Part shown: positions 39,423 through 47,261 of the stretch, piece after piece
Layout of the letters: each line of letters opens with the position of its first letter
Numbering within the stretch: the stretch's first letter is position 1
From: an uncultured Thiohalocapsa sp.
GTDB taxonomy: Bacteria > Pseudomonadota > Gammaproteobacteria > Chromatiales > Chromatiaceae
Direction: 5' to 3'
Assembly (NCBI RefSeq): GCF_913063425.1
Contig: NZ_CAJXYK010000003.1
Coordinates: 62,001-126,000 of the forward strand
Length of the DNA: 64,000 nt
Made by a program: the position numbers and the translations under genes
Notes under the pieces: generated by a model
Databases searched by the model: none
Seen by the model: only the letters and a program-made list of their open reading frames with translations
Told to the model about the DNA's origin: nothing

Positions 39423-41552
39423 TCAAGCCGTCACCGGGCGGCCGGACGCAGCGGTCGCCACCGGCTGCGGGAATTCCGCACCCGGACACCAGCAGGCGTC
39501 GCGCACGCGGCAGCGCTCCAGCATCAACGCCACCGACCTGTCCTCCGGCGCCTGCGCCGCGAGCCGCCGGAAGGCCTGCTCCGCCGCCGCCCAGCGCTCC
39601 GCCAGCAGGGCGTCCAGCGCCGCCTCGTAGGCCTCGATGAAGGCGGCGCGTGCGGCGGTGAGGGGATAGGCGCGGCGCTCCACCAGCTCGAACAGGTCCT
39701 GCGCCTCGCCGCCCGCGAAGGGATGGTGTGCCGGCAGCCGGTCCAGGCGCCGGACCCAGAAGCCGTCACCAGCCTGTGCCCGGGCTGCGGCGCTGATGAT
39801 GATGCGCGTGCCGTAGCGCCGGTTCAGCCAGCGCAGGTTCCAGCCACGGGTGATGTTGTCGCCGACGGCGGTGTAGCTCATGCGGCTGCTGGAGCCGATG
39901 GCGCCGACGATGCAGCGCCCAACATGCACCGAGAACAGGGTCTGGGGTGCGGGTCGGTCGCACAGCTGCCAGTCCCGCAGCAGTGCCGCCTCCGCCGCCA
40001 GACAGGCGAGCGCCGTGTCGCAGGCGCGCGGCACGCCGTCGTCCACCGCCAAGGGCGCCCCCCAGAAGGCGAGGATGCTCTCGCCCAGGTAATTGTCGAG
40101 GGTGCCGTGCCGCGCCAGGATGGCGTCGGTGAAGACCGCGAGCTGCGCGCTCAGCAGCGCCGTGATGCGCTCGGGCGGCAGCTCGCCGCACAGGGTGGCC
40201 AGATCCGCGATGCCGCTGAAGAGCACGGCGAGCTCGCGCATCTCCGCTTGCGGCTGCACCGGCGCGCCGGACTGCACCAGCCGCCGTGCCACGGTCGCCG
40301 GTACGAATTTGGTCAGGGACTGGAGGCCCTGGCTCGTGCGCCGGATGGCGGCGTCCATGGTGCGGATCTCGCGGAACCAGGACGGCACCCGCTCCACGTC
40401 GCCGAAGCGCAGTGCGCTCATGTGCTCGGTGTTGTGCACCAGCCGCTCCAGCGGCTCGAACAGGCGCAGTGCCAGCAGCGAGACCGCAAAGGCCGCCACC
40501 GCAAGCATGATCACGGCGATCACCACGGACTCGCTCAGCACCCGCGTGGCGGTGCTCAGCAGCGACGCCTGCGGCACCACGATGAACAGCGTCCAGTCCG
40601 TGCCCAGCGCCGCCGGCACCGCCTTGCGGTGGGCCAGGTAGCGACGCCCGTCGGTCTGGGTCAGTGTGTACGCGAGGGTGCCGTTGCCGGACGACCGTGC
40701 CGTGCCGGCCATGGAGCCCTGGTAGGCGTCCACCAGCCATTGCGCATCCAGGTGCTCCACCCGCGGCAGGCCGTCCGCCCCAGCGCCGGTGAGCTTGAGC
40801 CAGGGCGGAAAGGCCACCAGCCGGTGCTCAGCGTCCACCAGGACGACGACACCGCCCGCCGCGAGCCGCTGCGCCGCCAGCAGCTCAGAGATGCCCGCCA
40901 CCGTCACGTCCGCCCCCAGCGCCGCCCGCAGCCGTCCGTCCGCGGTCTGCACTGCCTTTACCAGCGTGACCCCCGGGCGGTCGTCGGCGGCGAAGCGGTG
41001 CAGCTCCGAGATGTGCAGCTGCTCGGTCACGGCGCGGCGGTACCACGCCTGCTGCCGCGGGTCTTCCCGCCCGCTGCCCGTGAGCCTTGTGAGCGGGCGC
41101 AGCGCCGCATCCCGGTAGATGATCCGCTCGTGCGGCCGGGCAAGCGCCCGGCCGTCCGCGGTCACCCGCGTGATGACGCGGGAAACCGGCTGCGGCGAGC
41201 GGCGCATCTGCACGAGGTTGCCGTCGGCATCCCCCACGTACAGGGCCTGGATCTGCGGCACCAGCGCCAGCTGCTGCGCGAACAGGGTCAGCAGCAGCTC
41301 CTGCTGGGCAAGCGGTCCGCCCCCGGTCTGCAGCGCCACGGCGTCGCACTCCAAGAGCCCGCGCGCGCGCTCGAACAGCCCCACGGTGCAGTTGGTGAGC
41401 TTCTCCGACATCTCCGCCAGGATGTCGGCGGACAGGTCCAGCGAGACCCGGGTCGCGCGCCGATAGGCATTGCTGGAGACCCCGGCCACCGTCACCGTCA
41501 ACAGCACCAGGAACAGGACGACGAAGGCCAGTTTGTAGCTCGGCGCGAACAT
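39423..41552 (-). CDS. Cache-type sensor with degenerate class III adenylate cyclase domain
   Basis: 709 residues. First membrane helix (about 8-28), a large periplasmic sensor resembling a dCache domain (about 30-330), a second helix (about 345-368), a HAMP-like linker, then a class III cyclase domain (about 440-610). In the catalytic core the first metal Asp of FSDI is replaced (LFSGIADLATL) and the second is Glu (NYLGESILAFWG); the usual N/R positions near GDNITRGWNLRWL are also altered. It probably no longer makes cAMP and may act as a nucleotide sensor. A cysteine-containing C-terminal tail with a TPR-like part (LDALLAERWAAAEQAFRRLA) follows. Confidence 0.8.
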   Translation of the reverse strand: MFAPSYKLAFVVLFLVLLTVTVAGVSSNAYRRATRVSLDLSADILAEMSEKLTNCTVGLFERARGLLECDAVALQTGGGPLAQQELLLTLFAQQLALVPQIQALYVGDADGNLVQMRRSPQPVSRVITRVTADGRALARPHERIIYRDAALRPLTRLTGSGREDPRQQAWYRRAVTEQLHISELHRFAADDRPGVTLVKAVQTADGRLRAALGADVTVAGISELLAAQRLAAGGVVVLVDAEHRLVAFPPWLKLTGAGADGLPRVEHLDAQWLVDAYQGSMAGTARSSGNGTLAYTLTQTDGRRYLAHRKAVPAALGTDWTLFIVVPQASLLSTATRVLSESVVIAVIMLAVAAFAVSLLALRLFEPLERLVHNTEHMSALRFGDVERVPSWFREIRTMDAAIRRTSQGLQSLTKFVPATVARRLVQSGAPVQPQAEMRELAVLFSGIADLATLCGELPPERITALLSAQLAVFTDAILARHGTLDNYLGESILAFWGAPLAVDDGVPRACDTALACLAAEAALLRDWQLCDRPAPQTLFSVHVGRCIVGAIGSSSRMSYTAVGDNITRGWNLRWLNRRYGTRIIISAAARAQAGDGFWVRRLDRLPAHHPFAGGEAQDLFELVERRAYPLTAARAAFIEAYEAALDALLAERWAAAEQAFRRLAAQAPEDRSVALMLERCRVRDACWCPGAEFPQPVATAASGRPVTA

Positions 41553-41757
41553 GGCTGCTCCTGCGCCGCGCGCCGACGCATGCCGCCGGACAACGCGGTG
41601 TCACTCCTTTGAGCCTAGGCGCCGCACCGCGGCTTGCAATCGGGTCAGGGGCCTGTGCATCTGCTGCGCACTCTCGCACCGCGCCACAGACGCCGCATGG
41701 CGCCGGCAGAGCGACCAGCTTCCCACGGGGCCGGCCGCCGGCGACGACGGGGCAGCG

Positions 41758-42612
41758 TCAGTCGCCGCCGATCTCGATCTGCTCGGTGCCGATGTAGGCG
41801 CGCAGCGCGTCGATGACGGCGGTCAGCGCCGGCGCGGTGTCGGCGGCGAAGAGGCGCTGACGGTCGATCCCCTCGCAGCGCCCGAAGACGGCGTGGCAGA
41901 GGTCGGCTTCCGTCTGCACCTGATGGATGAGGTCGTGCAGGAGCTTCTGCATCTCACTGCGCGTGGGCGCCGCCGCCAGCGCCCGGAACAGCTCGCCCAG
42001 GGCGGCGAACAGCGGCACCGCATCGGACGCCAGGCCGAATTCCGCCGGCCGGAAGATAAGCCTGCGCTCCGAGACCCGGCTCACCCAGACCCGAAAGCTC
42101 GCCCGCTGCAGGGCGTGGTACAGCGGCTCTTCGCTGATCAGGAACAACAGCAGGTGCCTGGGGTTGGCGTCGTAGCCGGCGTCGCGCACCTGCCAGCGGC
42201 GGTCGCGCACCAGCCGGTGGATGCGGATGTGCTCGCGGAAGTCCGCCGCCTGCAGCTGGTCCAGGATCAGCACCACGCCCTCGGCCTCGCTCAGCGCACA
42301 GGCGTGGCTCACGATGTCGTCCAGGGGCTCGATGGGCGGCTCCTTGCGGCCGTACTCGTCCTGCGCCTCGGGCAGGATCACCTCGGGCAGCGCCCGGGTG
42401 CGGTCCGCGAAGTCGTGGTAGAGCACGTGCGGGCGCTCCAGCGCGTGGGCCAGCGCCGTTGCAAAGGCGGTCTTGCGGCGCTCGCCGTCGCCTTCGATGC
42501 TTAAGGTGCGGATGCCGTCCGCGGGGCCCTGGAGCAGGCAGCGGACCTGGAATTCGTAGTCGTCGTTGGACTCGAACCCGTTGCGGGCCATGGTTTCGCG
42601 CAGGCTGGCCAT
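41758..42612 (-). CDS. AAA-like ATP-binding protein of unknown role
   Basis: 284 residues. The N-terminus MASLRETMARNGFESNDDYE is followed by a degenerate P-loop (SIEGDGERRKTAFATALA), a strand VVLILDQLQAADFREHI (Walker B-like, with an unusual DQ) and HLLLFLISEEPLYHAL (sensor-like). I remember similar conserved proteins in Chromatiaceae but not a function. A longer frame to 42699 is open, but the ATG at 42612 matches the conserved start. No obvious partner gene beside it. Confidence 0.65.
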   Translation of the reverse strand: MASLRETMARNGFESNDDYEFQVRCLLQGPADGIRTLSIEGDGERRKTAFATALAHALERPHVLYHDFADRTRALPEVILPEAQDEYGRKEPPIEPLDDIVSHACALSEAEGVVLILDQLQAADFREHIRIHRLVRDRRWQVRDAGYDANPRHLLLFLISEEPLYHALQRASFRVWVSRVSERRLIFRPAEFGLASDAVPLFAALGELFRALAAAPTRSEMQKLLHDLIHQVQTEADLCHAVFGRCEGIDRQRLFAADTAPALTAVIDALRAYIGTEQIEIGGD

Positions 42613-42625
42613 GGCCGGGATGATA

Positions 42626-42746
42626 AAGAAAGTCTGAAAGACGAAGCGTGAAGCTTGAAGCACACCTGCCTGCGCGCAACGATTATCCCGCGGCCACAAG
42701 GGCGACCGCGACGCCGCCTCCTCTTTCAGACTTCAAACGTCAGACT
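42626..42746. repeat. Imperfect inverted repeat with AGTCTGAA/GAAGCTTGAAG units
   Basis: AAAGAAAGTCTGAAAGACGA at 42626 onward, running into GAAGCGTGAAGCTTGAAG, is partly mirrored by CTTTCAGACTTCAAACGTCA near 42723-42746. A similar unit (AAGTTTGAAGTTTGAAGTGC) occurs at 63864-63893. These look like copies of one dispersed intergenic element. Confidence 0.65.
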
Positions 42747-42755
42747 GCGGAAGGC

Positions 42756-43349
42756 TCAGCCCCCCGCCTGTGCCGTGGCCGGTGCCCCAGTGTCCTGCAG
42801 CAGAGCTTCGACCTCGGGATGCGCCTCGGCGGCGGCATGCCAGGCGGCGGCGTGGCCGTCGAAGTCCGGCAGGGTTGCGTCCGCGCCGTGGGCAAGCAGC
42901 ACCTTGAGCGCCTCGGCGTGGCCGCGGTGCGCCGCCCAGATGAGCGGCGTATAGCCCTGGGTACGCTCCTGGGCGTCGATCATGGCGCCGTGGGCAAGCA
43001 GCAGGTCCACCAGCGCCGCGTGGTTGTTGGAGGCGGCCAGCAGGAGCGCCGTGTAACCGCCCTTGTCCGCGGCGTCCACGTCTGCGCCGGCGGCGAGGAG
43101 GCGCTCTGCGGCTTCGACATGGCCGTTCACCGCGGCCTTCATCAGCGGCGTCCAGTCACAACTGTCGCGGACGTTGGCATCGGCGCGGCGCTTGAGCAGG
43201 GCGTCGAGCGCCGAGACATCGCCGCGCTCGGCCACCTGAAGCAGATCAGGCGCACGGCTTTGGGGCAAGCTCTCCCCGTCGTCCCCGCCCACCAGCAGCA
43301 GCGCAGGCAGAATCAGCAGAACGGGCAGCAGCCAGAGGATCTTCGGCAT
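42756..43349 (-). CDS. Ankyrin-repeat protein with N-terminal membrane anchor or signal
   Basis: 197 residues. A hydrophobic N-terminus (WLLPVLLILPALLLVGG) is followed by four ankyrin repeats (about 38-180), e.g. DWTPLMKAAVNGHVEAAERL and GYTPLIWAAHRGHAEALKVL. Ankyrin repeats bind proteins; partner unknown. Likely periplasmic or membrane-tethered. Single gene; the palindromic repeat at 43413 lies just upstream of its start. Confidence 0.9.
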   Translation of the reverse strand: MPKILWLLPVLLILPALLLVGGDDGESLPQSRAPDLLQVAERGDVSALDALLKRRADANVRDSCDWTPLMKAAVNGHVEAAERLLAAGADVDAADKGGYTALLLAASNNHAALVDLLLAHGAMIDAQERTQGYTPLIWAAHRGHAEALKVLLAHGADATLPDFDGHAAAWHAAAEAHPEVEALLQDTGAPATAQAGG

Positions 43350-43412
43350 GGCTCAAATGGCAATGGGATGCGTTTGCGTGACAATGGCACCATGATCCTA
43401 GATCCGGGATTT

Positions 43413-43570
43413 GAACCACGAAGAGCACGAAGAACACGAAGGAGTCCAAGCGTATACGCAAATTTGCGCATTCACCCACATGGTGAAGAACACCCAGGCG
43501 AGGTTTTTGTCGCTAATTCTCTGTCTTCCTTCGTGTTCTTCTTCGTGCTATTCGTGTACTTCGTGGTTGA
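43413..43570. repeat. Large dispersed inverted repeat, CACGAAG units
   Basis: The left arm (43414 on) reads AACCACGAAGAGCACGAAGA followed by ACACGAAGG; the right arm (43527-43570) reads CCTTCGTGTTCTTCTTCGTG and continues to TACTTCGTGGTT. The reverse complement of the right arm matches the left except for one extra CACGAAT unit. The 80-base centre is less GC-rich. This is a known-looking dispersed intergenic palindrome of many proteobacteria. Confidence 0.85.
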
Positions 43571-43627
43571 CTGCTCTTTCTAGGTTCAAAATTTCAGCGC
43601 AGCGCATCCGCCGCCTTCGCCCGGCAA

Positions 43628-43777
43628 TCACTGCGGCATCCGTGTGGCGGCGAAATCGCGCACGCGCTGATCCGCGGCGAGCCGCGAGCGGCTGTAGGCA
43701 AGGTGACCGGCCTCGCGGCCGACCACGTCCAGGGTCTGCCGGAAGCGCTCGATGGGCAGCAGGTCATCGAGCGTCAC
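43628..43777 (-). pseudogene. Truncated HEPT-type toxin gene (MNT partner)
   Basis: 49 residues: VTLDDLLPIERFRQTLDVVG followed by REAGHLAYSRSRL, the start of the protein that usually follows an MNT nucleotidyltransferase (HEPT/DUF86-like). Normal partners are well over 100 residues; here the frame stops soon after. The GTG start overlaps the upstream stop by four bases (GTGA), showing the original coupling. The adjacent palindromic repeat at 43413 may mark the truncation point. Confidence 0.55.
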
Positions 43778-44073
43778 AGCCGCACCCCTGAGCGCGCGGC
43801 TGCCGCGTGCACCGGGCCCTGCGGCGCGCCCGGGGCACGCACCAGCACATCGATGGGCTGGTCGCCGAGCCGCAGCTGCAGCCGTGCCACAAGCTGCACG
43901 CGCTTGTGCGCCAGGTCCGCCACGGGCTGGTCGCATTCCACCAGGAGACCGATGTTGCCCCCGCGGGCCGCATCGTCGAGCCGCGAGCCGAACAGGCCCA
44001 CCCGCGCATCAGGGCCAAAGATCTCGGCGGTGGGGCGGCGAATGGTCAAGGCCTGCTCGGTGGTGAGTTGCAC
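43774..44073 (-). CDS. MNT-type minimal nucleotidyltransferase, catalytic carboxylates lost
   Basis: 99 residues from a GTG at 44073 (no ATG available). The fold motifs are clear: EIFGPDARVGLFGSRLDDAA and VARLQLRLGDQPIDVLV. The catalytic signature GS-x-DxD appears as GSRLDDAARGGNIGLLVE, that is, N-x-G instead of D-x-D, so AMP transfer is not expected. MNT proteins are antitoxins to HEPT toxins by AMPylation; here the partner gene is truncated as well. Probably decaying. Confidence 0.65.
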   Translation of the reverse strand: MQLTTEQALTIRRPTAEIFGPDARVGLFGSRLDDAARGGNIGLLVECDQPVADLAHKRVQLVARLQLRLGDQPIDVLVRAPGAPQGPVHAAAARSGVRL

Positions 44074-44144
44074 AATGCTCGGCTCGCAAGGCGCAGTTCG
44101 GCGCGTCAGGACAAAGTTGGCGAAGGATAGCGTGCCTCGCGGAC

Positions 44145-44177
44145 TGTGGGAGCGGCGTCTCCGCCGCCACGGCGGCG
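44145..44177. repeat. TGTGGGAGCGGCGTCTCCGC-type palindromic element
   Basis: TGTGGGAGCGGCGTCTCCGC followed by CGCCACGGCGGCG, a GC-rich palindromic stretch of the GTGGGAGCGG class that is dispersed in several gammaproteobacteria. Related arms occur at 57829-57890. Confidence 0.5.
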
Positions 44178-44275
44178 TCCGCACACCGGCCTCGGCCGGC
44201 CAAGAAAGCCTGCGCGCGTGTATCCAACGGGACTGAGCGCCGCCGTTCGATCGGAGTCTGCCGCACCGCTGAGTC

Positions 44276-44965
44276 CTACAGTACGCCCCCGGCCCGATTC
44301 ACAGGCTGGCCCAAGTCGTCGAAGCTGCCCTTCGATGTACCGGGAAAGGCATCCAGGAGTGCGAGCCTGACCTCGGGGTAGGCATCGAACACCGTCAGCC
44401 ACACCGAGGGAAACCCGTAGCCCAGCGCCGCGGTGACGATCAGCGATAAGGCGGCCTGTGAGCGCTCGAGCGCCTCGTACGACCCCAAGGTCTCCTCGGC
44501 GATCTCCCAGATCTCTTCGCGTTGCTGCCAACGCTTGTCTTTGTCTGTCGGCGGTGGCCAACCGCGTGCGGCGTGCCGATCGAGCCCGACCAGATCAAGC
44601 AGCATCCTGACCCGTGCTCGAAGGTCCGGGTCGTCGATCCCGTCGGAGGTGGAGACGAAGCCGCCCCGGGCATAGGTCAGCGCGAGCAGCGTGTTGTCCC
44701 GGTCCGGCCACAGCGTCTCATCATCGCTCAAGTCCTTGTTCGACTTCGTAGAATTGCAGTTGGTGCAGCCCAGCAGGAAATTGTCCCAGTCCAGCTCCTG
44801 GTCCGGATGGAGGTGCTTGGGCGTCATGTGCTCGACCGCCAGGCTCACCGGGAGCCGGCGCTCACAATAGCTGCAATAGCGCCCGAGTCGGTCAACCAAG
44901 TCGTCGATGGCATCGCCGTACTCGGCATAAACACGCGGCGCCGGCCCGCGCTCGATGGGCCTCAT
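44276..44965 (-). CDS. HNH endonuclease, PtuB-like, last gene of the defence operon
   Basis: 229 residues. HNH/His-Me finger with both zinc knuckles: CSYCERRLPVSLAVEHMTPK (catalytic EH) and LLGCTNCNSTKSNKDL. It starts within the stop of the upstream ATPase gene (ATGA). In Septu systems the HNH protein is the effector and the ATPase the sensor/regulator. It is shorter than the HNH protein of locus 1 and differs in its C-terminus, so it is not a simple recent copy. Last gene of the nine-gene operon. Confidence 0.82.
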   Translation of the reverse strand: MRPIERGPAPRVYAEYGDAIDDLVDRLGRYCSYCERRLPVSLAVEHMTPKHLHPDQELDWDNFLLGCTNCNSTKSNKDLSDDETLWPDRDNTLLALTYARGGFVSTSDGIDDPDLRARVRMLLDLVGLDRHAARGWPPPTDKDKRWQQREEIWEIAEETLGSYEALERSQAALSLIVTAALGYGFPSVWLTVFDAYPEVRLALLDAFPGTSKGSFDDLGQPVNRAGGVL

Positions 44966-46308
44966 TCCTTGCCCTCCTTCTCCGCGGCCATGGCCTGAAG
45001 CTTCAGAAATGCGCTGAGCCCGGGGTTGTCGGAGTAGCGTTCTACAGCGGTGCGATAGTCCCGTTCCGCGTTCCGGAAATCCTCGGAGCTCATGTCACCA
45101 GCCCGTTCCAGCAGATCGAAATAGCGCCCCGTTGCCCGGGCAAGCTCCTGCGCCCGCCGGCTCTTCTGCGGCACGGGGACGTGCTGCACATCCTCGGCGA
45201 TGTCCTCGATGGATTGATTGGCGTACTCCACCAGCACCGGGCCGGATGCGTCCAGGGTGCGCAGCTCGCCGGGCTGCAAGGACTGGATCACGAACGGGGA
45301 ATGCGACGTGCAGACGAACTGCATCGCCGGAAAGGTTTCCTTCAGGTCGCCCACCACGCGCCGCTGCCAGATGGGATGCAGGTGGGTGTCCAGCTCATCA
45401 ATGAGGATCAGACCGGGCGTGCGGCGCAGCACGTCCGGCAGGTCCTCCCCATCCGTGTCCAGCTCATCCTCCGGCAGCAGATAGGCGTTCTGCGTCACCG
45501 CCTTGATGGCGATGTCCGCGATCAGCGCCACCATCATCTTCTGTCCCGCGCTGAGGTTCGAGAACGGGCACGCCTCGCCGCTCATCGACAACACAATGTC
45601 CGAGCGGTCGCCGTCGAACCAGAGCGCATCCGCCTCCGGCACACAGCGCAGGATGGCGAGCCGCACGGCATCGAAGCCGGGCCGCCAGCGGCCCTTGCGG
45701 TTGCCGGCGGCGATGGCCTCGCGCTGGAACCACTGCACCAAGTCGCCAATGCGAATCCGCTCTTCGAAGCAATCATAGAAGGCGTCCCAGCGCCGGGCCG
45801 GACCAGACGGAGCGCCCTTCTCGACACGCGCCCGGGACGGCAGCCACGCGCGCCCCGCGCCGTAATAGGCCAGCACCGGGCACAGCACCCCGGCGCCGTC
45901 GGCACCGACCTCGAAGACCTCCTGGATCAACGCGGTCGCCTTCCCGGCCTGCTTGCTGGATGTCTTGACTCCACCCTTCGGAATCCCGCGCGTCCACTGA
46001 AGCGGCTCGCCGGCAATCTCACCGATGGCGTGCACCAACACTGGCTTCCGCTCGACGAACTGAGTCCGGTCGCCGGCGACCACCGGCTCCAACCGAATCT
46101 CGCTCGGCAGGATACCGCGGCGACTGCCGGAGAGGCTCCGGTCAGGAGGGGTTACCAGCCAAATGCTCGCGGCCACCGCGAGCGCGTCCAGAACCGACGT
46201 CTTGCCCGCGCCGTTGTCCCCGACCAGCAACGTGAAGCGGGGGTCGAGATCCAGGCGAAGCTCCTCGAAGCGCTTGAAGTTCTGGACATTGAGCCGGTCG
46301 ATTCGCAT
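44962..46308 (-). CDS. AAA/ABC-type ATPase, PtuA-like, defence operon module 2
   Basis: 448 residues. MRIDRLNVQNFKRFEELRLD is the typical N-terminal beta region; Walker A GDNGAGKTSVLDAL (about 33-46); an ABC-signature-like LSAGQKMMVALIADI (about 270); Walker B LILIDELDTHLHPIWQR and CTSHSPFVIQS. The ATG at 46308 is preceded by GAGG; the frame is open to 46569, but that part overlaps the previous gene out of frame. It is separated from the upstream HNH gene by 53 bases and coupled to the downstream HNH gene. Confidence 0.85.
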   Translation of the reverse strand: MRIDRLNVQNFKRFEELRLDLDPRFTLLVGDNGAGKTSVLDALAVAASIWLVTPPDRSLSGSRRGILPSEIRLEPVVAGDRTQFVERKPVLVHAIGEIAGEPLQWTRGIPKGGVKTSSKQAGKATALIQEVFEVGADGAGVLCPVLAYYGAGRAWLPSRARVEKGAPSGPARRWDAFYDCFEERIRIGDLVQWFQREAIAAGNRKGRWRPGFDAVRLAILRCVPEADALWFDGDRSDIVLSMSGEACPFSNLSAGQKMMVALIADIAIKAVTQNAYLLPEDELDTDGEDLPDVLRRTPGLILIDELDTHLHPIWQRRVVGDLKETFPAMQFVCTSHSPFVIQSLQPGELRTLDASGPVLVEYANQSIEDIAEDVQHVPVPQKSRRAQELARATGRYFDLLERAGDMSSEDFRNAERDYRTAVERYSDNPGLSAFLKLQAMAAEKEGKE

Positions 46309-46361
46309 GGGATCGTACCTCGCGGCTTTAGACGTGGTAAGCGAAACGCCGACCCGCAGGG

Positions 46362-47261
46362 TCATGAGGCGAGTCTCAGCAACTGTTTGTCGTTCCGAAA
46401 GCTCAGGCACCAGCGTACGACTGACGACAAGGGCTCCTCCGCGCTCGCCAAGCGCTTGATCGTACGAATACGGTTTTTTAAGCGCTCTTTCGCCGCAGGG
46501 TTGCAGCCTGAGGCGCAGCGCTGCTTGTCTCGATAGTAGCCGTCGATCTCGCGTACGACTTCCTGCCACTTTGCCCGACGTGCCTCGGTCAGCGCCTCAT
46601 GCTCGTTCAGCTTCAACCGGTGGATCGATACATCCACCCGCCGGATTTCCCAAGCGTCGTCCACGTGCGGCGCCACGATCGCCTTGCCTTCCTCGTCAAA
46701 CGCAAGCAGTTCCACGTCCACTGGGTCTGTCGGATCCAACAAGTAGGGGGCTTCGGATTCTTCGCACTGGTTCGCAAAGCAAGAACGCATTGAACCCTCC
46801 CGCAACGGAAACCACCCGCCCTTCTTACTGTTTCCGACGCTGCCGCAGATTCGGTAGTTGCTGTAGTCGAAGGCCAGCCACCAGTAGCCGTCGCGAGTAT
46901 TGCCATCTAGGTCCTTGGCCTCGGATTTAGGTCGAAAGTGCTCGACGTGGTAGTCAGAGTAGATATCCTTGGACTCGGAGAACCAGCACTTGCCGTGCGA
47001 CAGCGCAAGCAGCCAGGGTTTCAGCTTGCCCCAGTGGTTGCTCTTCTTCCGCATAAAGTCGTTGCGCGCCTTCAGCTTCTCCCTTGCAGACTCCTCGTCT
47101 CCAGATCGCCGCAAAGCATCGGCCTCTTCGGTCATCAACTTCACCTGCGCCAAAAAAGTCGCGGAGCGCTGCAGCCAGGCGTCCCATTCCTCCTGACTCC
47201 AAGGCTCCCAGCCCGGAAATGCATCCGTCGGTCGCTTGTTATCAAACTCGATCCACCTCAT
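46362..47261 (-). CDS. HNH-like protein with altered zinc sites, PtuB-like, defence operon module 1
   Basis: 299 residues. The central block HGKCWFSESKDIYSDYHVEHFR, split here as HGKCWFSESKD and YHVEHFRPK, has the catalytic EHFRPK, and WWLAFDYSNYRICGSVGN then follows as in HNH PtuB-like proteins. However, the first knuckle is C-x2-S rather than C-x2-C, and the second CxxC is replaced by CGSVGN. I recall a subfamily with KCWYSE in this position, so this may be a natural zinc-free variant. It starts in the stop of the upstream ATPase gene (ATGA) and keeps an N-terminal domain of about 85 residues. Confidence 0.75.
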   Translation of the reverse strand: MRWIEFDNKRPTDAFPGWEPWSQEEWDAWLQRSATFLAQVKLMTEEADALRRSGDEESAREKLKARNDFMRKKSNHWGKLKPWLLALSHGKCWFSESKDIYSDYHVEHFRPKSEAKDLDGNTRDGYWWLAFDYSNYRICGSVGNSKKGGWFPLREGSMRSCFANQCEESEAPYLLDPTDPVDVELLAFDEEGKAIVAPHVDDAWEIRRVDVSIHRLKLNEHEALTEARRAKWQEVVREIDGYYRDKQRCASGCNPAAKERLKNRIRTIKRLASAEEPLSSVVRWCLSFRNDKQLLRLAS

